43,580 nucleotides of DNA from Bacilli bacterium (GCA_017626815.1 JAGAHY010000165.1:1-43580); one strand, 5' to 3'; shown: positions 25,002 to 35,502, counted from the first letter of the stretch. Notes: generated by a model not told the origin, from the sequence alone. Made by a program: numbers and translations.

Positions 25002-25680
25002 GGAAACGGGACAATTGCCCGCTGACCGCGCGATAGACCCCTAAATAGGCATCGCGCTTTTCTTTTGGGAGGTTGGGGGTGTTGAGCAATTTGGAGATTT
25101 TGCGCTTTTGGGCGCGGAGCCATTCGACATACACCGGGTCCTGCCCTTTCATGAGAATCGGCCCGAAGGCGAGCTCATTCTGGGTGTAAGGGACGCGGGG
25201 CAAGCCGCGCTCGAAGCGGATGATGGTGTAATAGATATGGTCTTCATGGACCATCGTCTCAGCGGTGATGTGGTAGCCAAGTTCGGACACCCTTTTGCGC
25301 ACGGCCATGAGGTCGCGGTGCGGGTCCATGATGATGGTCGAGATATTGCCAAGCTTCTCGGGATGGGCTTCGAGGATTTCGCAGGAAAGCAAGCCACCCA
25401 TGCCGCAGAGGGCCAGCGTATCGACCGAGGAGGAGATTTGGGAAATGCCGTCGCTATGGGAGCAGATGACGTGGTTGGCCGCCTTGGAGGAGGCCACGTT
25501 GGCCTTCATCCGGAGATACGGCCCGACTTTGTTATCGATGGCCATGGCCCAGTTGATTTTGCCCGATTCCACGAGGAAAATCGGAAGCCACGCATGGTCG
25601 CTTCCGACATCGGCGAGGTAGCATCCGCTGGGGACGAGCTCGGCGATGGCATTCAGTCTGGCGGAGAGCCTTTTGGGCAT
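24979..25680 (-). CDS. trmK: tRNA (adenine-22-N1)-methyltransferase TrmK
   Basis: A 233-residue Rossmann methyltransferase: RLNAIAELVPSGCYLADVGSDHAWLP (SAM motif I), VICSHSDGIS, LALCGMGG (family motif), IIMDPHRDLMAVR, and a C-terminal coiled-coil of Lys/Arg/Glu. It methylates A22 of tRNA. The dnaG-rpoD-trmK order is conserved in Firmicutes. The ribosome site lies inside the rpoD end. Confidence 0.92.
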   Translation of the reverse strand: MPKRLSARLNAIAELVPSGCYLADVGSDHAWLPIFLVESGKINWAMAIDNKVGPYLRMKANVASSKAANHVICSHSDGISQISSSVDTLALCGMGGLLSCEILEAHPEKLGNISTIIMDPHRDLMAVRKRVSELGYHITAETMVHEDHIYYTIIRFERGLPRVPYTQNELAFGPILMKGQDPVYVEWLRAQKRKISKLLNTPNLPKEKRDAYLGVYRAVSGQLSRFPTESEGI

Positions 25681-25683
25681 GGC

Positions 25684-27015
<1,332 letters not shown>

Positions 27016-27020
27016 TGGTT

Positions 27021-28844
27021 TTATCCTTTCTTGGGCTTTTTGGCCCATCTGTTTCTGATTTTGGCGGCTAATTCCTTGTTGGCGAGGGCGCCGGAATCAA
27101 GGGAGCCTTGGCTAATCGCGCGTTTGGCGGCGAGTTTATCGTTGAGGGTGCGGGTCTCCTGGGCGATGATTTTGGCGCAATCGCCAAGGGACTTTTCCCC
27201 TACTGGGGGCAACCCCTCCGCCAACGCCATCTCGGAGACGGTTTGCTCCACCGTCCCGGTTTCGTCTAAGCCGCTGCCGCCGATATAGGCGAGCAACTGG
27301 CTTAATTCGGGGTCGCCATCGTGGGAGGCGGCGAATTCGATGAGGAATTCGGCGATGGTCGAGAACACTTCCTTGGAGGTGAAGGAACCGACGTTTTTCT
27401 CGAAATAGTCGATGGCTTCTCGGCTTTGGAGCATGTATTGGATCATGGTGCGCTCGGCGGTCTCTAACCTTGTGAGGACTCTAGCGAAGCCTTGGCCCTG
27501 GGTCGGGTCAAGTTTGGGGGTGGCCAGGAGGATCCCTTCCGGGGCTTCGTCTTCCTTGGGGCTTTGGCGCAGCAACTCACGGATGGCCTCGGCTTGGTAG
27601 CCGGTGGCGTCGGAGATTTTGACCAACATGTCCTCGAATTCGATGCCCGCGGGCTTCTCCCTTAAATACGGGAGGAAGGCGGAGAGGACTTTCTGCCGTT
27701 CCTCGGCCGTCTCGAGCTTGCGGTTATGGAGGTAATACCCGAGTTGGAAGTCCACCGGCTCGACGAGGTTATTCATCTTCGCCCGCACGGCCTCGGGGCC
27801 TTCTTGGCGGAGGATGTCGTCCGGGTCGCGGGTGTCGTTGCCGTAATCGACGAGGCGGAACTTCAACCCCGACTTGGTTAATGGGGCGCAGGCTTTCATC
27901 ATGTTGGACTGGCCAGCCGCGTCGCCATCCAGGCATAGCCTGATTTCGCAGCGTAGCCGTTTCAGCAAGCCGATATGCTCTTTGGTCAAGGCCGTGCCCA
28001 TCAGCGCGACGGCGTTAGGGATGCCGGCCTTATCGAGGGCCATGACGTCCATGAAACCCTCTAACACGTAGCAATACCCATCGCGATGGGCGCTGGTAAC
28101 CACGTTATGGTAGTTATAGAGCACGTTGCCCTTATGGAAGAGCCTGCATTCGAGGGAGTTGACGTATTTGGAGCTATCGTCGTTGACGATGCGCCTGGCG
28201 GAGAAGCCCACGACTTGCCCCCTAGGATCGAACAATGGGAAGGTGATGCGGCCCGCGTTATGGTCGTTGGTGCCGACCCCTCGGGCTAAGGCGATGCCGA
28301 TATCTTCGATATTTTTCAGCGAATGGCCTTTGGCGAGGAGGAATTCGATGGTCTTCTTCCCATCCATGGGGGCGTAGCCGATGCCGTATTTCTTGATCAC
28401 GTCATCGCCAAGGTCGCGGGATTTGAGATATTCCCGCGCCGCTTTCCCCTCAGGGATGGTAAGCGCGTATTGATAATAGGTTTGCAGGTCGTTGATGCAG
28501 GAATGTAGCTTCGCCATCTCGGGGTCGACGGAGACCTTTGGGGTGTCCTCGACGAGGCGCGGGTCACTGTAGCCCGATAGCTCCGCCACTTTCTTCACCG
28601 CGGAAGCGAAGGGTATCTTCTCGTATTTCTCAACGAAGCCGATGGCGTTGCCGCCGGTCCCGCAGACGAAGCATTTGAAGATCTGCTTCTCGCTGGAGAT
28701 CTGCATCGACGGGTTCTTGTCGTCGTGGAAGGGACATAGGGCCACGTAGTTGCGGCCTTTCTTCTCCACGGGGATATAAGAGGAGGCTACGTGGACGATG
28801 TCGCTGTGTCTAAGCACCGATTCAATCAAATCTTGGCTATACAT
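27021..28844 (-). CDS. dnaG: DNA primase
   Basis: A 607-residue primase: N-terminal zinc ribbon ([12 protein letters not shown], then CFVCGTGG), RNA polymerase core with [22 protein letters not shown] motifs EGFMDVMAL and DGDAAGQ, and a C-terminal helicase-binding region. AAAGGAGGT precedes the ATG. It lies ahead of rpoD in the usual macromolecular-synthesis operon. Confidence 0.95.
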   Translation of the reverse strand: MYSQDLIESVLRHSDIVHVASSYIPVEKKGRNYVALCPFHDDKNPSMQISSEKQIFKCFVCGTGGNAIGFVEKYEKIPFASAVKKVAELSGYSDPRLVEDTPKVSVDPEMAKLHSCINDLQTYYQYALTIPEGKAAREYLKSRDLGDDVIKKYGIGYAPMDGKKTIEFLLAKGHSLKNIEDIGIALARGVGTNDHNAGRITFPLFDPRGQVVGFSARRIVNDDSSKYVNSLECRLFHKGNVLYNYHNVVTSAHRDGYCYVLEGFMDVMALDKAGIPNAVALMGTALTKEHIGLLKRLRCEIRLCLDGDAAGQSNMMKACAPLTKSGLKFRLVDYGNDTRDPDDILRQEGPEAVRAKMNNLVEPVDFQLGYYLHNRKLETAEERQKVLSAFLPYLREKPAGIEFEDMLVKISDATGYQAEAIRELLRQSPKEDEAPEGILLATPKLDPTQGQGFARVLTRLETAERTMIQYMLQSREAIDYFEKNVGSFTSKEVFSTIAEFLIEFAASHDGDPELSQLLAYIGGSGLDETGTVEQTVSEMALAEGLPPVGEKSLGDCAKIIAQETRTLNDKLAAKRAISQGSLDSGALANKELAAKIRNRWAKKPKKG

Positions 28845-28910
28845 CGAAACCTCCTTTCTTATACAAAGTATAATATCTACTAATTATCTACTTCTTTTCG
28901 ACTAGAAATC

Positions 28911-30293
28911 TCATAAGAAGCATTTTTCTTCGAGATAGTCGCGGACTTCCTCGATCTTCATGCGAACCTGCTCCATAGAGTCGCGTTCGCGGATGGTGAC
29001 GGTGCCATCCTCGACGGTTTGGAAGTCGATGGTGACGCAGTATGGGGTGCCAATTTCGTCCTGGCGGCGGTACCTCTTGCCGATGGATCCGGTCTCGTCA
29101 TAGGTGACGGTGAGATGCTTGTTGAGGAGGCTGAGCACTTCCCCTGCTTTCTCGGATAGTTTCTTGGAAAGCGGGAGGATGGCGGCCTTATACGGGGCAA
29201 GCGCGGGGATGAGATGGAGGACGGTACGCTGGTCGCCTTCGAGTTGTTGCACGTCGTAGGCGTCCACGAGGGTCATCAGCATTAAACGGTCAAGGCCCAT
29301 CGAAGGCTCGATGCAATACGGGATGTAACGCTCGTTGGTGTCGGGATCGAAATAGGTCAGATCGCCTTTGGAATACTCCATATGGCGCTTGAGGTCGTAG
29401 TCGGTGCGGTCGGCAATGCCAAGGATTTCGCCCCAGCCAAGGGTCGGGAAGTCGTATTCGACGTCCGTCGTGGCTTTGGAATAGAAGGCAAGCTCGGCCT
29501 GCTCATGGTCGCGGTAGCGGAGGTTTTCGGCCTTGATGCCGAGGGTTTCGACGAATTTCAGGCAGTAATCCTTCCAATAGGAGAACCATTCAAGGTCCGT
29601 TTCCGGCTTGCAGAAGAACTCCATCTCCAACTGCTCGAATTCGCGGGTGCGGAAGGTGAAATTCCCCGGGGTGATCTCATTGCGGAAGCTCTTGCCGGCG
29701 TTGCAGATACCAAACGGCAGCTTCTTGCGGGCGACGCGCTGGACGTTACGGAAGTTGATGAACACGCCTTGGGCGGTTTCGGGACGGAGATAGACGGTGG
29801 AATTGGGCGTATCCTCGTCAAAGACGCCGAGGTGGGTCTTGAACATCATGTTGAACTTGCGGATTGGGGTGAAGTCGGATTTGCCGCACACCGGGCAGAC
29901 CATCTTATGTTCCGCCATGAAGGCGTCCATGGCCGCGTAATCCATGGCTTCGACGTCGACGTCGGGATATTCGCTGTGGATTAAATTATCCGCGCGGTGT
30001 CTGGCTTTGCAGGCCTTGCAGTCCACCATGGGGTCATTGAAGGTCGAAACGTGGCCGGTGGCTTCCCAAACGCGGGAATTCATCAAGATCGCGGAATCGA
30101 TGCCAACGTTGGTAGGGGATTCCTGGACGAACTTCTTCCACCACAAATCCTTGATGTTGCGCTTGAGTTCCACGCCTAAGGGGCCATAGTCCCAGGTGTT
30201 GGAAAGGCCGCCGTAAATTGCGGAGCCTTGGAAGACGTAGCCAGTGTTTTGCAGATGCTGCGTCACGGTTTCAAAATCAAATTTATTCGCCAT
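28911..30293 (-). CDS. glyS: Glycine--tRNA ligase (homodimeric type)
   Basis: A 460-residue class II synthetase: [39 protein letters not shown], a zinc site of two Cys pairs (CKACKARH and CPVCGKSD), motif 2 ([19 protein letters not shown]), and motif 3 ([12 protein letters not shown]) followed by the anticodon-binding domain. It is the single-chain type found in Mollicutes and Staphylococcus, not the alpha2-beta2 type. The start at 30293 has GGAGG nine bases upstream; longer in-frame starts lie in the leader. Confidence 0.95.
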   Translation of the reverse strand: MANKFDFETVTQHLQNTGYVFQGSAIYGGLSNTWDYGPLGVELKRNIKDLWWKKFVQESPTNVGIDSAILMNSRVWEATGHVSTFNDPMVDCKACKARHRADNLIHSEYPDVDVEAMDYAAMDAFMAEHKMVCPVCGKSDFTPIRKFNMMFKTHLGVFDEDTPNSTVYLRPETAQGVFINFRNVQRVARKKLPFGICNAGKSFRNEITPGNFTFRTREFEQLEMEFFCKPETDLEWFSYWKDYCLKFVETLGIKAENLRYRDHEQAELAFYSKATTDVEYDFPTLGWGEILGIADRTDYDLKRHMEYSKGDLTYFDPDTNERYIPYCIEPSMGLDRLMLMTLVDAYDVQQLEGDQRTVLHLIPALAPYKAAILPLSKKLSEKAGEVLSLLNKHLTVTYDETGSIGKRYRRQDEIGTPYCVTIDFQTVEDGTVTIRERDSMEQVRMKIEEVRDYLEEKCFL

Positions 30294-30346
30294 CGCGAAT
30301 GCCTCCATTGGGGTTAGTAAATAAAATAAGGCCAAAAGCCGTGTGG

Positions 30347-30375
30347 AGTTTACGCTTCGTGAAAGCGTCTGTCAA
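30347..30375 (-). promoter_or_regulatory. glyS promoter with an inverted repeat in the spacer
   Basis: A perfect TTGACA (30375-30370), 17-base spacer and TAAACT (30352-30347) on the minus strand. The spacer holds the palindrome ACGCTT-N5-AAGCGT (30352-30368), a natural repressor site. The leader (about 46 bases) is too short for a T-box. Confidence 0.7.
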
Positions 30376-30457
30376 CCCTTAATGGTAGAATTTTGAATTA
30401 TTTGAAAGATGTTTGTCTCAATAAAGTGCTTTTAAGGCTCGCGCTTTAGCTTTTCCC

Positions 30458-30583
30458 TTATAAGGCAAGCGTCCCCTGAGACAATTCCGCGCGCAAGTCC
30501 TCCAGTGCCAGTGCAAAAAGGTAACGGAAATCGCTATCCTCAATTGGGGTTGGCTTTTTCCCTTTGCGGTATATCCTCCTCAA
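30458..30583 (-). CDS. Small 41-residue protein coupled to recO, function unknown
   Basis: A TTG at 30583 overlaps the recO stop (TTGA) and opens a frame reading MRRIYRKGKKPTPIEDSDFR, then YLFALALEDLRAELSQGTLAL and TAA. The amphipathic second half, basic first half and codon use look like real coding sequence. The TTG lacks its own Shine-Dalgarno and would rely on coupling to recO. I do not recognise a family; it may be a small conserved protein or a remnant of a longer one. Confidence 0.45.
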   Translation of the reverse strand: MRRIYRKGKKPTPIEDSDFRYLFALALEDLRAELSQGTLAL

Positions 30584-31314
30584 TGTTTCAGCATGGGGTC
30601 TAAAGCGCGAAGCTTTTGGCCCGTGGCATCATGGAAATACCGCAATAGCGCGGTTAATACCGCCTGGGCGTGTATTTTTGGGTAGATGACGCGGGAAAGA
30701 TCTTCTAAGGGATAGCGGAACGCGTGGCGGTAAATGCGTAACTCATCGGCGTCGACCGCGGTCCCGCCGAGGGAGAAATAGCAATCGCCGCAAAGGAACC
30801 CGCCGCGGCCGATGTCCATGGAGACGATGTTGGTCTTGCTGCCGCAGTTGACGCAGTGCCCTACCTCTAACCCATAGCCCGAGATCGATAGCGCCTTGGC
30901 TAAGAACATGACGGCCACGCTATAAGGGTCATTCCCCTGCTGCAAACCTTCTAGGGCCCCTTTTAAATAAGGATATAAAGAGGACGCGTCTTCCTCAGAG
31001 AGGCATTTGGCGCAGTATTCTAGACATAACTGCGCGACCAATAGCCCTTCTAAACCGGAGCCTGGCTGAAAGAAATGGCCGATGCGCCCTTCTTTTAAGG
31101 TCAATGAGCCCGAGGTGGAGACGATGAGGTTATAGTGGCCTAAAGTCAGCTCTTGGGTAGAAAAGCCCGCGGAGGTGCCCATTTTCAGGGCTCCGCGGGA
31201 ATAGAACGTGAATAAGCCGCATTCCCCGAGGCAGCGAATCATGGCATCATGTTCTTTCTGGGGGATGCGTTGGAGGACGATGCCGGTGTATTCTTCGATT
31301 TTAGCGGTCGCCAT
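30580..31314 (-). CDS. recO: DNA repair protein RecO
   Basis: A 244-residue protein: N-terminal OB fold (EEYTGIVLQRIPQKEHDAMI), helical domain with LCLEYCAKCL, and a zinc finger CVNCGSKTNI...FLCGDC. It works with RecF/RecR in single-strand gap repair. It overlaps the era end by 14 bases. Confidence 0.92.
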   Translation of the reverse strand: MATAKIEEYTGIVLQRIPQKEHDAMIRCLGECGLFTFYSRGALKMGTSAGFSTQELTLGHYNLIVSTSGSLTLKEGRIGHFFQPGSGLEGLLVAQLCLEYCAKCLSEEDASSLYPYLKGALEGLQQGNDPYSVAVMFLAKALSISGYGLEVGHCVNCGSKTNIVSMDIGRGGFLCGDCYFSLGGTAVDADELRIYRHAFRYPLEDLSRVIYPKIHAQAVLTALLRYFHDATGQKLRALDPMLKH

Positions 31315-32182
31315 AGCCGATGTCGTTGAGTTTGGCGATGTTGTCGCGCCAACCGGGGACCACTTCCACCTGCAGCACTAACGAAGCCACGCGGGCGCGC
31401 CACATGCGCTCGAGCTCTTGCCTCGAGGCCATCGAGATTTTCTTGATCATGGCGCCGTTTTTGCCGATGACGATGCCTTTGTGGTTCTCTTTGTCGAGGA
31501 TGATTGTGGCGGCGATGACGTAGCCTTCTTTCTTCAAGTCGATCTTGGTGACTTTGACCGCGCTGGAATGCGGGATTTCGTCGCGGAGGAAATGCAGCAA
31601 TTTCTCGCGGATGACTTCCTTGGCTTGGTAGGCGGTGTCTTTGTCGGTGAGCATGTCGCTAGGATAGAACGGCACTTCGCCGGAAAGATACGGAATGACC
31701 GCGTTTTTGATCTCTTTTAAGCCGAAGTTCTCCTTGAAGGAGGCCTCGATGATTTGGGTGTCGGGATATTTTTCCTTGATGGCTTCGATTTTGCCTTTGC
31801 CGATTTCCGGGCGGACGAGGTCGATTTTGTTCAAGACGAAGATCTTGGGCGCCTCGGAATTGATGGAATCGATGACTTTGAAGTCGGCTTCGATATCCTT
31901 GTCGGAGGCGTCGAAAAGATAGAGGATGCAATCGACTTCGCGGGAAGAGGAAAACGCGCTTCTTCTCATGTGGGAATCGAGCTTTTTGTCCCCTTGGTGG
32001 ATGCCTGGGGTGTCCACGAAGACGATTTGGACGGAAGAGTCCTCGTAGATGCCCGAGATGGCGTCGCGGGTGGTCTGGGCCTTAGGCGAGACGATGGATA
32101 CCTTCTTGGACAACAACGCGTTGATCAGGGTCGATTTGCCGACGTTCGGCCGGCCTAAGATGGCGACGAAGCCGGATTTCAT
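31301..32182 (-). CDS. era: GTPase Era
   Basis: A 293-residue GTPase: GRPNVGKSTLINALL (G1), DTPGIHQGDKKL (G3), LNKIDLV (G4), ASFKENFGL (G5 region), and a C-terminal KH domain with KGIVIGKNGAMIKKIS for 16S rRNA 3'-end binding. ATGA overlap with cdd. The conserved ybeY-cdd-era-recO order supports the call. Confidence 0.96.
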   Translation of the reverse strand: MKSGFVAILGRPNVGKSTLINALLSKKVSIVSPKAQTTRDAISGIYEDSSVQIVFVDTPGIHQGDKKLDSHMRRSAFSSSREVDCILYLFDASDKDIEADFKVIDSINSEAPKIFVLNKIDLVRPEIGKGKIEAIKEKYPDTQIIEASFKENFGLKEIKNAVIPYLSGEVPFYPSDMLTDKDTAYQAKEVIREKLLHFLRDEIPHSSAVKVTKIDLKKEGYVIAATIILDKENHKGIVIGKNGAMIKKISMASRQELERMWRARVASLVLQVEVVPGWRDNIAKLNDIGYGDR

Positions 32183-32577
32183 AAGTCTTTCCCGTCAAAC
32201 GCGAACGGCAAAAGCTCCGCGGGGCAAGTGACTTTCACGTCTCCTTTGAGGTTGCTTAGGTAAATCGGCGTATCCGCGGGCAAAAGCTCATGGATGACCT
32301 GGCGGCAGGCGCCGCAGGGAGAGCAAGGGTCTTCGCTGTCGGCGACGATGGCGAGTCCGGCGATGTCTTCTTTCTTCACGCCGTTCATGTAGGCGTGGTA
32401 GATGGCGTTGCGTTCGCCGCACATGCAAAGCCCATAGGAGGCGTTTTCGATGTTGGCGCCTTTATAGACTCGGCCATCCTTCGTTAGTAGCGCGGCGCCG
32501 ACTTTAAAATGGGAGTACGGGACGTAGGCGAGGTTTCTGGCCTCGATGGCGATCCCGATCAATTCTTCTTTATTCAT
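32179..32577 (-). CDS. cdd: Cytidine deaminase
   Basis: A 132-residue deaminase of the tetrameric type: NIENASYGLCMCGERNAI (zinc Cys and catalytic Glu, with CGER in place of the usual CAER) and SPCGACRQVIHEL (two further zinc Cys). It salvages cytidine and deoxycytidine; deoC in the window would use the deoxyribose-phosphate. Overlaps ybeY by eight bases. Confidence 0.95.
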   Translation of the reverse strand: MNKEELIGIAIEARNLAYVPYSHFKVGAALLTKDGRVYKGANIENASYGLCMCGERNAIYHAYMNGVKKEDIAGLAIVADSEDPCSPCGACRQVIHELLPADTPIYLSNLKGDVKVTCPAELLPFAFDGKDL

Positions 32578-33043
32578 GGGACTTTTTCTCCTTGTATAGT
32601 TGTAGGATTTTCTCTTGCAGGGGGAACATCACTTCTTCCTCTTCCTTGGTCATATGGTCATAGCCAAGGAGGTGCAGCAAGCCATGGACGAAGAGGAAAC
32701 AAAGTTCCCTTTCGGGGGTGTTTCCGATTTCCTTAGCCTGCTCCAAAGCGCGGGGGACGCAGACGAAAATCTCCCCTAACATGCGGGGGATATCGTCGCC
32801 ATTGATCGTCGATAAGGCCGAGTCATCGTCTTCGAAAGCGAAGGAGATGACGTCGGTGACGCGGTCGACGTTACGGTAGTCGCGGTTGATTTGGTGGATG
32901 GTTTCCTCATCGACGAGGGAAACGTCCACCTCATAGTTCTTTTTGACCTGGAGATGGTCAAAGGCGACCTTCATCAGGCCACCATAGGTTTCTTCGAGGG
33001 AGTCGTATTCCGAAGAGAGTTGGTTTTCAAAAGCTAATTCCAT
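32570..33043 (-). CDS. ybeY: Endoribonuclease YbeY
   Basis: A 157-residue protein with the zinc motif HGLLHLLGYDH, preceded by RELCFLFVH, and DVSLVDEETIHQINRDYRNVDRVTDVISFAF. It matures the 16S rRNA 3' end and acts in ribosome quality control. A GTG at 33064 lies inside the promoter; ATG 33043 is preferred. First gene of ybeY-cdd-era-recO. Confidence 0.94.
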   Translation of the reverse strand: MELAFENQLSSEYDSLEETYGGLMKVAFDHLQVKKNYEVDVSLVDEETIHQINRDYRNVDRVTDVISFAFEDDDSALSTINGDDIPRMLGEIFVCVPRALEQAKEIGNTPERELCFLFVHGLLHLLGYDHMTKEEEEVMFPLQEKILQLYKEKKSHE

Positions 33044-33045
33044 GT

Positions 33046-33083
33046 TGCCCCAACAATATACCACTATTGGGGCATGGACTCAA
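33046..33083 (-). promoter_or_regulatory. ybeY operon promoter flanked by an inverted repeat
   Basis: TTGAGT (33083-33078), 17-base spacer, TATATT (33060-33055) on the minus strand give a start five bases before the ATG. TGCCCCAA (33046-33053) and TTGGGGCA (33067-33074) form a perfect inverted repeat around the -10 box, suiting a dimeric repressor. The -35 box overlaps the stop codon of the C39 gene. Confidence 0.7.
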
Positions 33084-34279
33084 TTTACGCGCGAGGATAT
33101 GTTGAGGATAAAATAGGGTTCTTCTTTCTTCTTAAGCTCCAAATAGCCCTGGGATTGGTAGAGCTTATCGCCTTCGTTGGCCACGAAAAGAAGCGTCAGC
33201 ATGTAGAAAATCAAGATTTGGGCGGTGAAGATGCCTTGGGCGAGGCAGAAGAGAATCGCCAAGCCGACGCTGAAGGCGATGAATAGCCCCTGGAACGAAG
33301 AAAGGACGATCGAGTATTTCCGCGAACAGGCGCGAAGCTCATCGCGCAATTCCTTTCTTCTGCCTTCGTCCACCAAAGCGAAGAAATAGGTTCCTTCAAG
33401 GCTTTCGCACTTCTGCTCCAAAGTTTTCTTCTTAGGGTCGAGGAAAGCATGCAGGGAGCAGACCAAGATCAACGAAATCGCCGCTGCCGCCGCCAGATAT
33501 GGGTCGGCGAAGACGAGGAACGTGAGGGCCGCGAAGACCGAGAGGAAATGGCCAAGTACTTCGCTCCGGCTGACAATCGCGGCCCGTTTATATGCTTGGT
33601 AATGGACGTAGAGGTCCCTTCTTTTTTTCAGGAACTTCGCGTCCACCCCATCCATATACCGCGTATCGAAACGCTCCATCGCCCGCAGCATAATCGCTTT
33701 TTCTATCATGCTGCAGGCGAGGCTTGCAACCATGGCGATCACAACAAAATGTGTGGGAGATCCAGTGAAGAGTAAACTGAACGATAGCATCATGAAGGCC
33801 ATGGGAAGAAGGGCGATAACGAGACGTGCCGGAAGGAGAGGAATGACTGGTCGATCCCAAAGAGGTAACTCGCCCTTCTTCTCATAACCCTCAATCCGAA
33901 GGAAGCAACCAGTCCACAGGAGAATCATGTCCGAATCATCGACGAAGCGTTTACCCTTCGCTGGGTCGAGAAATATGAATTTACCTCGCCGATGGGCCAA
34001 CAGGAAAACCATATGTTGCCGTCCTTTTTCATGGAGGATTACGAGTAGAGGAAACTCCGTGTTCTGCAGCAGTTCGGCCGTATTATCCACCGCATAGGCA
34101 CGGAGGCGGAGCCCCGCGTCCCGAGCATAAGAAATAAGATGATCCAGATCCGGCGCCGACTCCACGACAGGTTCGCGTAGGAAGGCGTGGCGTTTGTCGT
34201 GGGACATGTAGATCAACGCCATCTTGATGGCTGCGTAGCCGCAGCCTTTTTCTTGTGCTTGGTAAACTTGGGTCTTCAC
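33080..34279 (-). CDS. C39 peptidase fused to an exporter-like membrane domain, ATPase domain absent
   Basis: About 399 residues from GTG 34279. Residues 1-130 are a C39 (double-glycine leader) peptidase: QAQEKGCGYAAIKMAL carries the oxyanion Gln and the catalytic Cys, QHMVFLLAHRRGKFIFLDP carries the His and Asp. Residues about 155-385 contain six likely membrane helices laid out like the transmembrane domain of a peptidase-containing ABC transporter. The frame then stops (TGA at 33080): the usual 230-residue nucleotide-binding domain is missing and none is encoded in the next 300 bases. Either it is a truncated exporter, or it uses a separate ATPase, or it only cleaves. A TTG at 34315 is in frame but overlaps the -35-like TTGTCA; GTG 34279 fits homologue starts. 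Confidence 0.85.
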   Translation of the reverse strand: MKTQVYQAQEKGCGYAAIKMALIYMSHDKRHAFLREPVVESAPDLDHLISYARDAGLRLRAYAVDNTAELLQNTEFPLLVILHEKGRQHMVFLLAHRRGKFIFLDPAKGKRFVDDSDMILLWTGCFLRIEGYEKKGELPLWDRPVIPLLPARLVIALLPMAFMMLSFSLLFTGSPTHFVVIAMVASLACSMIEKAIMLRAMERFDTRYMDGVDAKFLKKRRDLYVHYQAYKRAAIVSRSEVLGHFLSVFAALTFLVFADPYLAAAAAISLILVCSLHAFLDPKKKTLEQKCESLEGTYFFALVDEGRRKELRDELRACSRKYSIVLSSFQGLFIAFSVGLAILFCLAQGIFTAQILIFYMLTLLFVANEGDKLYQSQGYLELKKKEEPYFILNISSRVN

Positions 34280-34285
34280 ACTTAA

Positions 34286-34399
34286 CCCATAGACAAAAAA
34301 ACGAGAATTTGACAAAAAATCGTAAAAATATTTTTGAAATATTAAAAAATGCCGATGGCATCGGACTTTTATTTTTTGCGGTATTGTGCATTATGCACA
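34286..34399 (-). promoter_or_regulatory. C39 gene upstream region with three palindromes
   Basis: A TTGTCA (34315-34310), 18-base spacer and weak TATGGG (34291-34286) would start transcription at the GTG itself. Further upstream are AATATTT-TTG-AAATATT (34327-34343), the hairpin CCGATG-G-CATCGG (34352-34364) with T runs on both sides (terminator-like), and the 15-bp palindrome TGTGCAT-T-ATGCACA (34385-34399). The last is a good operator candidate; no regulator is known. Confidence 0.45.
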
Positions 34400-34410
34400 G
34401 TTATAAAGAT

Positions 34411-34439
34411 AGAAGAAAACCGCGGTGATTAGCCGCGGT
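34411..34439 (-). terminator. Terminator of rpsU
   Basis: ACCGCGG-CTAATCA-CCGCGGT on the minus strand followed by TTTTCTTCT, right after the rpsU stop. Confidence 0.88.
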
Positions 34440-34445
34440 GATCAA

Positions 34446-34622
34446 TTACCATTTCTTGCGACGAGCAAGTTTGGATTTCATTTTGCGCTTCAGGCCAGGT
34501 TTGAGGTAAGCCTCGCGCTTGCGGGTCTCGAGGAGGATTCCAGATTTGTTCACGCCACGTTTGAAACGACGGAGCGCGTCATCACAGGTCTCGCCTTCAC
34601 GAACGACGACTTTGACTGCCAT
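34446..34622 (-). CDS. rpsU: 30S ribosomal protein S21
   Basis: I translated this 58-residue frame: [39 protein letters not shown], and a basic tail [14 protein letters not shown], all diagnostic of S21. GGAGGTGA lies seven bases before the ATG. It is a single-gene unit with its own promoter and terminator. Confidence 0.97.
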   Translation of the reverse strand: MAVKVVVREGETCDDALRRFKRGVNKSGILLETRKREAYLKPGLKRKMKSKLARRKKW

Positions 34623-34656
34623 GTTAGTTCACCTCCTTCCGGTTGACTCGGGTGAA

Positions 34657-34685
34657 AATTTACTCTTTTTTGGAGAATACTTCAA
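34657..34685 (-). promoter_or_regulatory. rpsU promoter
   Basis: TTGAAG (34685-34680), 17-base spacer, TAAATT (34662-34657) on the minus strand, giving a leader of about 28 bases with GGAGGTGA. Confidence 0.65.
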
Positions 34686-34735
34686 TTGTTTTTTGTCGTA
34701 ACCGCGCAATATCGCGCATACACGCGTACTTCTTT

Positions 34736-34763
34736 GAGAAAAAGACGCCCTGACACAGGGCGC
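34736..34763 (-). terminator. Terminator of deoC
   Basis: CGCCCTG-TGT-CAGGGCG on the minus strand followed by TCTTTTTC. Confidence 0.85.
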
Positions 34764-34779
34764 CATTTTGGTCATGTGG

Positions 34780-35421
34780 TTATTCGTTCATGATGGCCAC
34801 GGAAGCGCTCGCGCCGATGCGGGAGGCCCCTGCTTCGATCATGGCCAAGGCCTCTTCCTTGGTGTGGATGCCACCGCTGGCCTTGACGCCAAGGTCTTGG
34901 CCGACGGTTTCCCTCATCAGTTTGACGGCATGGACGGTCGCCCCACCCTTGCTGAAGCCCGTGGAGGTCTTGACATAGTCCGCGCCAGCGTTTTTGGAGG
35001 CGATGCAGGCTTTGACGATCTCCTCGTCGGTGAGTAAGCAGGTCTCAAGGATGACTTTAAGCAAAATGTTGCCGATGGATTCCTTAATGAGGCGGATTTC
35101 TTTCTCGACATAGTCGAAATCGCCGTCTTTGGCTTTGGAGACATTGATGACCATGTCGACTTCGGTGGCTCCGTCTAAGACGGCGCGTTTGGCCTCTAAG
35201 GCCTTGATTTCGGGCACATTGGCGCCTAAGGGGAAGCCGATGACGGTGCAGACGGCGACGCCGCTATCTTTTAATAGCTTCGCGGCGAGGGAAACGAAGT
35301 CCGGGTTGACGCAAACGGAGGCGAATTGGTATTGCTTGGCTTCCGCGCAGAGTTTTTCGATGCCGGCGCTGGTGGCATCGGGTTTTAATAAGGTATGGTC
35401 GAAATAACGGTTGAGTTCCAT
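34780..35421 (-). CDS. deoC: Deoxyribose-phosphate aldolase
   Basis: A 213-residue TIM-barrel aldolase: [48 protein letters not shown], and [15 protein letters not shown] with the Schiff-base lysine, then VKASGGIHT. It splits deoxyribose-5-phosphate to glyceraldehyde-3-phosphate and acetaldehyde. AAGGAG lies rather far (13 bases) from the ATG. Single-gene unit. Confidence 0.95.
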   Translation of the reverse strand: MELNRYFDHTLLKPDATSAGIEKLCAEAKQYQFASVCVNPDFVSLAAKLLKDSGVAVCTVIGFPLGANVPEIKALEAKRAVLDGATEVDMVINVSKAKDGDFDYVEKEIRLIKESIGNILLKVILETCLLTDEEIVKACIASKNAGADYVKTSTGFSKGGATVHAVKLMRETVGQDLGVKASGGIHTKEEALAMIEAGASRIGASASVAIMNE

Positions 35422-35475
35422 GTATGTATGATTGCTCCTTCTACGCTGAAATTATCATTCTTTTGGCGCGACAAG

Positions 35476-35502
35476 AAAAGAAAAACCGCGGATGAACCGC
35501 GG
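35476..35502 (-). terminator. Terminator of rpmF
   Basis: CCGCGG-TTCAT-CCGCGG on the minus strand followed by TTTTTCTTTT. Confidence 0.88.

Noticed and set aside
30294-30346. T-box leader for glyS
   Set aside because: The predicted leader is too short and has no T-box sequence.
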